A DNA stretch of 64,000 nucleotides from Clitoria ternatea (lineage: Eukaryota; Streptophyta; Magnoliopsida; Fabales; Fabaceae): positions 250,393,351-250,457,350 of the forward strand of contig CM075669.1 in the NCBI GenBank assembly GCA_037962975.1, in the 5' to 3' direction. Shown one piece after another: positions 39,415 through 50,830 of this stretch; the stretch's first letter is position 1; each line of letters opens with the position of its first letter. The notes beneath the pieces were generated by a model, which saw nothing but the letters and a program-made list of their open reading frames with translations, made no database searches and was not told the origin of the DNA. Made by a program: the position numbers and the translations under genes.

Positions 39415-42400
39415 ATGAAGATGATAGGGAAGGTGGAATGGGGTGTGATGGTGGTTACAGTGATTATGATGTTCAACATGTCTACTTGTTCAGCTTGGTT
39501 TGGTAATAATAAACACAAAAATGCAAGAAACTCCATTCTCCCTGCTGATGCCAAGTCATCAAGACCATGGCTCTTGAATCCTTCCGGTTCCTCTGTTGTG
39601 TTCCCTGTTTTTGGCAATGTTTATCCTGTTGGGTACGTAATATCACTTCTTTCTAGGTTGCTTTTTATGTTATGTTCGCATGCCTTTACATGTTCTTGGG
39701 TTCACTTGCTTTTTAGCTCAAAACTTTTCTTAAAAGTGTTGGGTTTTGAATATGTCAATATGGGATTTATTTGCTCTTAACAAAAGTGATCTTTTTGTAG
39801 ATATCTATCTTTTTTTTTCAAAAAAAAAACAAAAAGATGAGTATCCAACTTCATGATTGGAATATTTTTCTCTTGCTCTTTAATGGTTGAAATGGGACCC
39901 TTTTTGGAAATTTATTAATTTACTTTTTAAAGAACAAATAGAAAGGTATGCTAATTCCAATGTATGGAAGAATTAATCCATGCTAGGAAGAAGGGGAAAA
40001 TTAAGGAACGGAAGAAAAGATTCTAACTTCACTAGCTTTCTTCCATGGCATAGGTCATACTCATTCATATACCTTATTTTGCTCCTTTTAATCGTGGGAG
40101 AGAGAAAAGAAAAGATCAAATAAGTGATTAAATAAAACATCTTTTGATATATGCTGCATGTGAGAAGGAAATTGATATTCTAATTTAAGTCATTATTTGC
40201 AGGTTCTACAATGTTACTCTTAACATTGGTCAGCCACCAAGACCTTATTTTCTTGATGTGGACACCGGTAGTGACCTCACATGGCTTCAATGTGATGCCC
40301 CTTGTACCCATTGCTCTGAGGTATCATTACACATTGTCTAGAAGCAACAACAATTATTTCTTTTTTTAAATCTCAATAGGCAAAGGATGTGAATTGCAAA
40401 ATCTTATGAGAATGAGAAGATCTATGACATTCCGGGCATTGATGAGGGCAGGGAGTGAACGTCGGTGTTAAAACATGAACAAGGAATAACTCCTGACACG
40501 TTTCTAGTGGGAAGAACACATGAATGAATCGAATATGCACTAAAATGAGAAGGATCCAAAGACTGTATAAGTATGAGATTATACAATTGGGGATAGTTTA
40601 AAGGAATTGATTAGTACTACCTATACTAACAAAATACATTTACTTTTTTGTAACCTATCACTTAGAACTCTAGGGCTAAGCGTATTTAATTTGGAACAAT
40701 TCTAGGATGAGTGACCTCCAGAGAACTTCTCGGGCCTTACAAGATCATCCTTGCATTTAAGTATAGCTTATAGGTAAGTACATCACAAATCACATGTAGT
40801 CTTTGTATGTATGTTTGAATTTAATTTGTTGCATATTTTTTCAGACACCCCATCCACTCTACAAGCCAAGCAATGACTTTGTGCCCTGCAAGGATCCCCT
40901 TTGTGCATCCTTGCAGCCTACTGAGGATTACAACTGTGTAGACCCTGCTCAATGTGACTATGAAATTAATTATGCAGATCACTACTCAACCCTTGGCGCA
41001 CTTCTCAATGATGTCTACCTTCTAAACTTTACCAATGGAGTTCAACTCAAAGTTCGGATGGCACTTGGGTTAGCTTTTATTCTGCAACATTTGCTTTCCC
41101 AACTCTCAGCAGTTTTTACTTTCCTTGTCAGTGAATGTTCTCTTGAAATATTGGTGTTTCTGCATGCTTGTAGTTGCTTTTAGAAAAGCCCTTGAGCAAG
41201 TGTAAACTCTTACGTCAGTATTTGAGATTATATGGTTATGTATACCAGTCCTTAAGATCTTAAAAATTCTTTTTATAGTCTGTAACTTTGATAAAGTCCT
41301 TCATTTTAATTTTTTTCTATTTTTGTTACTGTCGTTTTACATTAATAAAAGATTAATGTGGTTTTGTAAAGCTGGAGATTAATAGAATGTATTAGCATGG
41401 ACTAAAGTAAAAAATGATCAACTTACACAATCCTAAGGACTAATTTAGGAGTTTACTGATAATATAGTCAGCAATTTTAGACATCTTATAATGCATAGAA
41501 AGATTTCACAAAAATGCTCCGCTGCGGCTTGATCAAAATATACTTGATCATGTCTGCTAGATATCATATAATGATTCTAGTTCATGCCATTTGGGGTGTT
41601 GTTAAAAATTTGTAGGAGTTATTTTGTGCTCATCTTTTTCTGGTTCCTTTTTGCAGATGTGGATATGATCAAATCTTTTCACCTTCTTCTTTCCACCCTT
41701 TGGATGGAATACTTGGCCTTGGAAGAGGAAAGACAAGCTTGATATCCCAGCTGAATAGTCAAGGATTGGTACGAAATGTGATTGGACACTGTTTAAGTTC
41801 ACAAGGAGGAGGTTATATTTTCTTTGGAAATGTTTATGATTCTTCTAGACTGAGTTGGACTCCAATTTCAGCTTTAGATTCGTAAGCACGCCTTCAGAAG
41901 TCAAATCTTCATTTCACCTTTTTCACATATATTGTAATGATTTGCTAATTTGAATCCTCTGTGACCTGTGTTAGCAAACATTACTCAGCAGGGCCAGCTG
42001 AACTTGTTCTTGGAGGAAGGAAAACTGGGATTGGAAGTCTCACTGCTATTTTTGACACTGGGAGTTCCTACACGTACTTCAACTCTCATGCATACCAAAC
42101 ATTACTTTCATGGGTCAGTTTGTTCATTATATTCCCTATTTTGAAGTGTTTCAATAAGCATAAGGCATTTCTTTTATAAGGTTGTGCGGATTCAATCATT
42201 GAATATTCAAATTATGTGAAGAAAAGAGTTTAAGTCGCTAAAACTAGTAATTATTTGTTGAAAAATAATGCATTTATTATACCTTTGTATTTCTGGTTCA
42301 ATCATTGTATTCTTTTCCAATAAAAAAAATTACTACTTACAGTGTCTTAAACTCAACCTTAAGGATAAGGTTAACAAAATCCAATAAGTACTTTATTCAG

Positions 42401-43070
42401 TAAAATTGGCACGTTACTTAAGATGGTCTTTGTTTTAATTTTCAAATGTAGTTGAAGAAGGAAGTAAGTGGGAAGCCCATAAAAGCAGCACCTGATGACC
42501 AGACTTTACCTCTATGCTGGCATGGTAAAAGACCTTTCAAAAGCGTACGTGAAGTGAAAAAATACTTCAAGCCTCTGGTACTTAGTTTCACCAATGGTGG
42601 AAGAGTTAAACCTCAGTTTGAGATCCCTCCTGAAGGTTATCTTATAATATCAGTGAGTTCTGAACTATAAAAATCTTGCGTTTTACTCTTTTGCTGTCAT
42701 TATAAGTTACACACGCATTTCATGTGTGAATGCTAACAAATTGTTCTGCCAGAACATTGGAAATGTTTGTCTTGGCATTTTAAATGGCCCTGAAGTGGGT
42801 TTGGGAGAACTGAACATAATTGGAGGTACCATTTTTTTTCTTTTCTTAATGTTGTTGGCATCTCTTTTCTTGTGGTTCCCCTTTTGGAAAATAGATACCA
42901 TCACTCGTATTACAAATCTTCACTTTTTCAGCAGTTATGCAAGTGTTATTTTTTATGCAGACATATCCATGCAAGACAAGGTGATGGTATTTGAAAATGA
43001 GCAGCAGTTGATTGGTTGGGGACATGCAGATTGCAGCCGTGTTCCAAGATCCAGAGCTTTTAGTATTTGA
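39415..43070 (+). CDS. Secreted pepsin-like aspartic protease, nucellin/ASP1-like (family A1), 8 exons
   Basis: A predicted secreted endopeptidase. Exons by GT..AG with continuous frame: 39415-39632, 40203-40320, 40845-41068, 41657-41881, 41975-42113, 42452-42652, 42753-42825 and 42961-43070, giving 435 residues. Residues 1 to about 27 form a hydrophobic signal peptide. Both catalytic Asp motifs are present: DTGSDLTW (Asp93) and DTGSSYTYF (Asp289). Other family landmarks are FPVFGNVYPVGFY, CDAPCTHC, QCDYEINYAD, GILGLGRG, AGPAEL and VCLGILNG. The plant-specific insert of typical phytepsins is absent, as expected for the nucellin-like group. The length fits the group and no break is seen. Intron 3 (41069-41656) carries a short repeat-like stretch at 41270-41470. 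A second start codon at 39421 is possible; the first is used here. Confidence 0.85.
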
Positions 43071-43254
43071 TATCATTAAAATATTCCTAAGCTATAATCA
43101 TGCATAAGATTGGTATCATCAGGAAAATGTATTGTCCTGCAGTTTATAGAGTAGGGAGATAGTAGTATTAAAAACCAATGTATTGTCACCATTATGTGTT
43201 GTTTTATATTTGCCTGTGATTTGTGAATACAGCCTTGTGTATACTATATTGGAC

Positions 43255-43450
43255 TGGGGTTTAAAGTATAGAGACTTATATTGACTTTAAAATTAATTAT
43301 CTTAGTTCTTGACTTAATAAAAAAATCATTTTAATCTATAAAAAAAGATTAAAATGATTGTTTTTTTTATTAAGTGAAAGACTAAAGTGATTGATTTTAA
43401 AATCAAAGACTAAACTAACTGGTGTTTATAAAGTTAAGGATTGATTTAGA
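43255..43450. repeat. Foldback (MITE-like) element downstream of the protease gene
   Basis: A long hairpin is centred near 43345. The inner arms CTTAATAAAAAAATCATTTTAATC (43312-43335) and its reverse complement pair almost perfectly, and weaker pairing continues outward to about 43258 and 43445 (ACTTTAAAATTAA against TTGATTTTAAAATCAA). The AATAAA within it could also serve as a polyadenylation signal for the protease gene. No clear target duplication. Confidence 0.55.
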
Positions 43451-45345
43451 TTTATTCCTTTAGAGTGTGTTGTTAGGATGAATGTTAAATAAGGCTCTTT
43501 CTCCATAGAAGAAAACAGAACACACTTAGTGTTATAGTACTAGTATTGCTGTTGCAATTTACTTTTGACTACTGCTGAAATGCTCATATTACATTAGTTT
43601 AATTGCGTTTCTGTGAGGAACTAATTTGAAATTTAAAGGGTGACACAATTCTAGCTATAGTTGGTACTGTATAGGCATGCATCATTTATTCTGTAATTAG
43701 CAATTAAGCTGGCAGATCTCGTGCATCTTCTTTCTCAACGATCTTAGAATTATCCAAGCTTGGCGGCACAAATATAATTACACTTTCCTTAGCTGCTTAC
43801 TATATTTTTTGGGTTTCATTTCATACATATAGATACGAATATATATTTATATTTGGAAATTTAGTTAATTTGATTTTTTTATTTAAGAAGTGGGTTAGGC
43901 CCTAATCAAATAAACAACATCATCAGAATAATCATAGGAAGAGAAATCCCCCTATATCATTTAGGACACCATTCGTACAAGACATCTTCAAAAATGATAC
44001 CATGACCCAAATTAACTAGTTAGATTCCATATAAATATGAACAATTGAGAAAGACTTAAAAGAACAAAGAAGATTTCTAATAAGAGTGATGACTTTTAAA
44101 AATATGTTTAATGTAAGTCTATGACAAATTTTGAATCAACTTCCACCATTTCTTTAGAAAACTAGTTAATTTGGATTTTAATCCTTTTAAAATTTTTGTT
44201 GAAATATATTTTTGACTAAGATAAATATTTCATATTTTGAAATATAGTTAATTTGAACTTTAATTCTTTAAAAACTTTAGTTGATCATTATTATCATTTT
44301 AATTTTTTTTGAAAGTGACATTAGCTCTTGATGATTTTCTTTAGTTAACGGAAAAAAAATCTTCATTATATTTAGATATAAGAACTACCCCAACCTATTG
44401 TGATGACATAATGTTGCTTGCAAACTTGACACTTCAATTATAATAAAAAAGAAAAGTTGTAGTAAAAAAGTGTTTTAAGTTTTATCCTTAATATTAAGAG
44501 GAATTTTACTTAATAATATCAGTGTCTTTTAGTACTAGTACGCACTAGGCAGCACTTGTTTGGTTTTACGAGCGTTTTAATGCTCAGCGCTTTTCTATCA
44601 GCATCTTTTGTTTTTTCCATAATAATGTCATTTTCCTCGGACATAGGTTGTTTTCAAACTGTCAAACATGGAGGCCAAGGCCATGCTATGCTGCAGCACC
44701 ATTCCAAAATACATGTGATGTAAGACAGGAAAGTTGGTTTTAAAGCAGACTCATTTATTCACTTTAGAGTAATTCTTCTGGGTGCAAATCTAACCTAGAT
44801 ATGTACGGTAGATTATGGTAAATTTTTTTCGAGTTTGTAAACACTTAAATAGGTGACAGTTAGTTTAAAATTTTAAAATTACATTATACTAAAAATGACA
44901 ATTAAATCTTCAACGTTGATAATATACTACTTCCACTCAACTACACTCTTTGTTTTGATCACTTAAGAGTTTGTATTAAAATGAAATAATATATATTTAT
45001 ATTATATATTATACATATAACAGACATATAAAAAAATTCTAGTACAATAGCAATGGACTAAGAATTTCCTAGAGGCCTCCTTACAATGTTAACACAAATA
45101 AATCCCTAACATACCAATGGATCTTCACCCAGTTGAGATCATTCTACTTATTATTTAGTTACAGATGACCTCTATTTTTTTTTTTGCCTTAGTGTAGTCA
45201 AATTCAACAATCCCAAGAACATGCATGATGAATTTGTGATATCTTTGTTGTTTTTAATGTCTGGACGAAAAGGAATTAAGAATAAACGTGAGAGAACCTT
45301 GGTTTTTTATAAGGGTCCCCCACAGCACACAAAGTCATGAAAGAA
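43451..45345. other. Intergenic region between convergent genes
   Basis: About 1.9 kb of AT-rich DNA separating the protease and NAC genes, which are transcribed toward each other. Nothing coding is seen; it must hold the 3' ends of both transcripts. Confidence 0.5.
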
Positions 45346-46390
45346 TCAAAATGTCTTGGGTAAGTAGGCAAACATGTCCTGCCAAGGTGAGACCTGGAAT
45401 TGGGCCTGGGGGGCAAAAGGGTCATCAGAAGGAAGGTCCATGAAATTCAACTGAAAATCGAAGGCCGAGGCTGGGTCTGGGCCCAACTCAAGCTCGTTCC
45501 ACTTGGGCTCACTCTGCACCTCCTTCTCGCACGTGACATCCGGCGAAACCACGTGGTCGGAGCAGCTTGAGTCGGTGTGCAACCTAGGCACCGAATCTGA
45601 CGTGTCCATGTTCTTAATCTCCGGCTTCATCTCTCGATCAAAATCTGAAAACTTGGTTGCATTTCGATTCATCACCCCAACACTATCGTATTTCTCAATC
45701 TTCCCTTTCTTGTTGTAAATTCGGCATAAAACCCAATCATCAAGCTGCCATATATGAATATTCCAATATCAATTCAAACTAACCCCCATGTCACATCATT
45801 AATAATCAATAATTAATGGTTCATTCAAATTGTAGTATACTTATTGTTATTATTGGGGACATCACATACCCTTAAGTTGTTGTTGTTGTTCTTGGAAGCC
45901 GATCTATCAACGTTGGCGAGGCGATACTCGTGCATGATCCAATTGGTTTTTACTCCTTTGGGGGCTTTGCCAGCGTAGAACACTAGAGCCTTTTTAATCC
46001 CGAGAGCCTTTGGTTTCCCAATCGGTTTATCGGCTCCGGTTGCCTTCCAGTACCCGGTTCCAGCGGCCCGGTTCGGTCGTGAACCGTTTGGATATTTTCG
46101 GTCCCTTGGAGAGAAAAAGTACCACTCCTTCTCACCGTAAAGAGCCATTTCTGTGCACAAAAAAAATTATTAGACCATAAAAAAATTAGAAAAATATCCC
46201 CAAAAAAAAAAAGAAAAAGAATTTATGTACCTGGAAGGTGCCATGGGTCAAACTTGTACAAATCAATTTCTTTGATGATAGGAACAGCAATGGACTGAGA
46301 AGCACACTTTCGGCAGAGGTAGTGATTCACGAGCTCATCGTCGGTGGGGTGAAATCTGAACCCAGGTGGTAACTCCAATTCACCTTGCAT
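45346..46390 (-). CDS. NAC-domain transcription factor, ATAF subfamily, 3 exons
   Basis: A DNA-binding regulator of stress, ABA and senescence responses by family. Exons in transcription order: 46390-46231, 46150-45870, 45744-45346, giving 279 residues. The NAC domain spans residues about 6-160 with subdomains A ([15 protein letters not shown]), B ([20 protein letters not shown]), C ([29 protein letters not shown]), D ([26 protein letters not shown]) and E ([14 protein letters not shown]). The two introns are at the usual NAC positions. The C-terminal activation part has the ATAF-type [15 protein letters not shown] and EVQSEPKW segments and ends [12 protein letters not shown] run of five Asn lies before subdomain E. 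The ATG at 46390 is chosen because it starts the conserved domain, with the TATA box about 110 bp upstream. Confidence 0.9.
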
Positions 46391-46492
46391 TCGCGTTACT
46401 TCTGCTACTCTCTGTTGCTCGCTGGACCTCTTCTTGTTGTTTGTGGTTGTGCGGGAATTGTTGGAAGTTGAGAAGAGAAAGAGGAAATTGGG

Positions 46493-46607
46493 TTTTATAG
46501 GGTTATTATGACACGTGGGTTGAGGAAGGTGGGATGCAGGGTAGAGAAATCGCTGGAACATGGAACCATGGGTGAGGCTTAAAGATTGACCGCAGCCACC
46601 ACGTGGC
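46493..46607 (-). promoter_or_regulatory. NAC gene promoter: TATA box and two G-boxes
   Basis: Read on the minus strand, CCCTATAAAACCC (46493-46505) is a strong TATA box. Upstream lie two palindromic CACGTG cores: 46512-46517 (GACACGTGGG, an ABRE-type context) and 46600-46605 (CCACGTGGC). bZIP factors of the ABA pathway bind such sites, in line with known ATAF regulation. Occupancy is not shown here. Confidence 0.6.
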
Positions 46608-47015
46608 AGTGCGTGAGTGGGTGTTTGTGGGAGAGCCCACTTATATTGTGGTGATTCTGTCATTGCTTCCGTCACAGCTCTTACCCGGTTTTGACTGCTA
46701 TGGTAGCGGCTCTGTCCTTATCCGTCGACACCACACCCCTTCCACTTGCTCCTCTCTCTACTCACTCGCTTAACAACAATCACTACACCCTCATTGTCAT
46801 GGTATTTTTTCCCTCTTTTCTTTCATCCACGATTAGAATAAATTTTTAAAGCAAGTTAATTAGTTAAAAGTATTAAATTTATTTAAAATCTATAGTAATT
46901 TTTTAAATTACTCTTAACACACATCGTTGACAAATCATTGATGGCTATTATTTTCTTTTTTCCATTTATTTTCTCTATTTAAATATTTTTACTTATTACT
47001 TAAATTATCCAATAT

Positions 47016-47579
47016 GAGGATAACATAACTGGTATCGGTATTGGAATAGAATTTCTCTTATATCTTACATCGATTCAGGAAATTCGATATTATATCTTCT
47101 GAATTGGTAGGGAATTAAAAGTTTTAGTGTCTCTTCTCCAGCTGAGATACCAATCTATTGTGTTGTTGGGTGAAAGATGATGTCACCTGTAAGAACATTT
47201 CGACGTCAATACTTAATATCGAAACTCAAACGTAAATTAAATAATATAACATACCTTGGTGAGTCATAAATGAGGAGTATTTATAAAATTTGATGACGGT
47301 TGAGTCATTCGTAGTGTTGTATCAATACAAATTCGTAAACCATAGGAAAAGTTGACACCCTATACATATTCCTAACACCTTTTGCAAGTTGACTACCGTT
47401 GTGCCCCCCAAAAAATCTGTCAAATTCTCTCTGGCTTCGGTCTTAAGGGACTCCGATCAAAGGATCAAGATAATGTTGAGTTTGATCGATGTCGTGAGGT
47501 GTTTTGCGTGGAGCGTCTCTGCATCATGGGGACATCATTCCGATATCGTGCTCACCGAGCCGATGTGAGGCCTGGATCA
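47016..47579. mobile_element. Decayed Tat-type LTR remnant
   Basis: Ends GAGGCCTGGATCA (like CCGGATCA of the other Tat LTRs) and has the core GATGATGTCACCTGTAAGA..GACGTCAATACTTAA matching 9609-10578. The left end and target duplication are unclear. No coding content. Confidence 0.45.
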
Positions 47580-47806
47580 TTACTCAATTAGCATGCGAGA
47601 TATAAATACTTTAATTAATATATCTCGTTTATTATTGTTTTGTTTTCAATAAAGAAAAATATATACTATCAAGGTATTTTTATCCAAACATATTTAATAA
47701 TGGGAGTTTGAAAAAAAATTCATATATTAACACATGTCATTTTCTTTATACTATAAATTTATCCAATCTATCTAATACATACTATTGAAAAAATAACGGT
47801 AAATTA

Positions 47807-48055
47807 CACAGACTATACTTGAGGGTTTCTCAAATTTACACTTTGTCTCAAACTTAAGCCAAAATTCCGCTTTGCCCATTTAAAAAGGTTGTGACAATTT
47901 TTATATATTGTTTTGGAGTGTTTTAACCATTAGAAATGATGAAATTGTCTACCGCCACAAAATTTTACAAATGGGGGCGGGGTATAATTTCAACTCAAGT
48001 ATGGGGTGGAGATTAATTTTGACAAACCTCAAGAGTGGTTTGTGTAATTCACCCA
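47807..48055. mobile_element. 249-bp MITE with 9-bp target duplication (Mutator-like size)
   Basis: The ends form a long imperfect inverted repeat: GGTAAATTACACAGACTATACTTGAG on the left against the reverse complement of the right end GTTTGTGTAATTCACC. The flanks read AAAAAATAA on both sides (47798-47806 and 48056-48064), a 9-bp duplication typical of Mutator-like transposons. Because the duplicated bases are A-rich, chance matching is possible. It has no coding capacity. Confidence 0.55.
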
Positions 48056-48239
48056 AAAAAATAAAGTTACCGCAAGCAATTAATGTTTCGGCACAGGTCA
48101 TCTCTTTGGTCATTTGTTTTTTTTCTACTTAGAAAACATTTTATATTATATTTAAAATTTCTTTAGGTTTTATATTAGATATATATATATATATGTTCTA
48201 TTTTGTTGGAAAAAGAAAAAATATACATATATTTGTGTG

Positions 48240-49800
48240 AGAATGTGATAATACTGAAAATTAGGAGACATATAGGAAGGCCAACAAGGAGGCGAAAAAG
48301 ACGGTGGTTGAAGCTAGTCCACAACCTTCGAAAAATTTTACAACAAGATGAAAACAAAATAGGGTGAGAAGAGGATTTATAAATTTGCAAGGTATAGAGA
48401 AAGGAAATCTAGAGATTTGGACCTAGTTAGATGTGTGAATGATAAGGAAGGGAAGGTCTTGATTACAAACGTGGGATATAAAAAATAGGTTGTAAGGATA
48501 TTTCTACAAGCTTGTCAACGATGGAGCTAGGCAAACTAGTTTTATGCATTATGTGACTAGCCTAGAGGAACAAAATTAGACTTTTTATCATAGAATCAGG
48601 GTAGGTGGAGTCAAACTAGCCCTACAGAGAATGAAAAATGGGAAAGTTGTTGGGCTAGATGGTATACCTATTGAAGTGTGGAAGAGTATAGGAGGAAGGA
48701 CTCATTTAACTAATGACGCTCTTTAATGAGTGGGGAGGGGCACTTTAGTACTTATTTACAAATACAAAGGAGATACTAAGTGTCTTGAAAACTACTAGGG
48801 GATTAAGCCAGTGAGTCATTTTATAGAACTTTAGCAAATGGCACTAAAACATAGGTTTAGAAGTGAAACGACTATCATAGATAACCAATTTGGTTTTATG
48901 CCAAGACGATCGACTATAGAAGCTATTTACCTTCTTAGGGGGTTAATGGAAAAATATCAAGGTGAGCAACATGACCGATATATGGTCTTTATCGACTTAA
49001 AAAAGCATATGATCGAGTTCTGATGTAAGTGTTGTGGAATGCCTTGGAGAAGAAAAGTGTTTGGGTGACCCGGGGCTATAAAGGACATGTACGATGGTAC
49101 AACTACCACTGTAAGAACACCTGAAGGGGAGACAAAAGACTTTCCTGTAAAGATTAGTCTACATTAAGGGTCATCCTTGAGTCCATATTTATTCAATTTG
49201 GTCTTGGATGTTCTAACAAGGCAATCCAAGATGTTCCTAAATGCATTTTTTTTTATAGATGATGTAGTCCTAAAAGCAAAGTCAAGGGATGAGATTAAAT
49301 CCAAATTAAAGATTTGGTGGCAGTCTTTAGAATCAAAAAGTTTTCGGTTAGTACAAGTAAAACAAAATATGTGTTATAGAAGTTTAACAAGATACAAGTT
49401 AATGTTAATTTGGAGGTGAAAAATTAGAGATTAAGTCATCTTTCAAGTGTCAAGGTTTAAGTATCTAGGTTTGATAATATAAGGTGACAATGAAATTAAT
49501 GGAGATATTTCTCATATGATACAAGCTGAGTGGTTGAAATTGGGAGAAACTTCAGGGGTTATCAAAAAAACTTAAAGGAAAGTTTTACCGAACTGTCATA
49601 AGACAAACAATGCTGGTAGTGATATTATGTGTTGAAAGGGCAACATGAACATCAAAAGGGGTAATTGAGATGAGAACATTGACTTGGATGTATGGTCACT
49701 CAAGAAAAAATTGAATTCAGAATGACAATATTCAAATTCGTGTTGGTGTGACACCTAGAGAAGAGAAAATGGTTGAAAATTGTCTAACGTGGTATTGGGA
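48240..49800 (+). pseudogene. LINE (non-LTR) reverse transcriptase, RTE-like, heavily decayed
   Basis: Fragments in several plus-strand frames follow the order of a LINE RT. An ANKEAKKTVVEA connector lies near 48280, followed by NQFGFMPRRSTIEAI (about 48883) and DRYMVFIDLKK (about 48972). SPYLFNLVLDVLTRQ lies at about 49180, with the active-site segment FIDDVVL (49252) where intact enzymes have FADD. The typical C-terminal RVGVTPREEKMVENCL is at about 49740. Stops and shifts separate all pieces, and the endonuclease region is not recognisable upstream. It appears 5'-truncated, as is common for LINEs. The RTE clade call is by resemblance only. Confidence 0.75.
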
Positions 49801-50830
49801 CTTTGACAAGTGTACCGATGTCCATTGTAGTTTCAATGAGTAAGTAAAAGTATCGTATCTACAAGGACTTGTACGATTATTGGCAAAATAACAATTTATA
49901 TTTATAAAATCACTATAAAACCAAATATAATATATTCACAAATATGCATAATTTTTGTTAGTGGTGCAAGATGTTATTGTGCTGATAAAATGCATAAAAA
50001 CCAAAGTAAATATAACTAAAGACGTTGAGATTATGTTTCATCTTCCTTCCGCTCAAGCATATGTTATCCTATTTTATATGTTTATGCATAAATATCAAGT
50101 CAATGCGGCATAAAATACACTAAACCCGATCCCTCGAAAAATAGATTCTAAGATACTTTCCCCAAATATTAAGCTTTCGACTATTTGATGAAAGCTCTTG
50201 CATTAGTCTAACTTGATCTTATGTAACCAATGTGTTATATCCTATCCATAGACACATAACTCATTGGGTAATCTAATCCATTTCCTATTTGGAAATCATT
50301 TCCCAATGACAAACCAAAATGTTAAATCTTGTAATATTCTTCCATTCAAAATAGGCATAAAGTATAAGAAGTAGTAAATAACATTGATGCAAATACATAA
50401 ATCATATAAAGTATTGAATTATATTGCTGGAAAAGGGAATGAGCTACACTCAAACCCAACAAAAAGAAACTTTAGCCACACATTGTAGGCTACCCTATAA
50501 AAACAAAGAAAATACAAAAAGATCAATAGAAAATAAGAGGAAAGGAAACTATAAGAGATCTCTCATCTTCAAGCTTTCCCATAATGCTAGAGAGCCTCCA
50601 CACAGTCCTCCTAGCCTCCTACGAATCAAAGATATCACAAAAGTGACCTAAACTCTTTTAAATGACCTTTGGGGTAAAGAATAAAGGTGTTGTTGTGACA
50701 TTACCGCTCCAGTAGTAAAGTGACCGCTCGAGTAGTAGAATGGCCGCTCGAATTATTTCCCGAAATTTTGATACGTCCGCTTAAACAATAAGTGGCACCG
50801 AAAGTCTAAAATAGGATCCAACCATTCAAA
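49801..50830. repeat. Unclassified repeat-like region after the LINE
   Basis: It begins GGGACTTTGACAAGTGTACCGATG, a phrase typical of dispersed plant retroelement junctions, and includes GACCGCTCGAGTAGTA repeats at 50703-50750 (CCGCTC[C/G]AGTAGTA three times). The 75-codon frame at 50424-50651 has no motif. The class is not determined. Confidence 0.35.
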
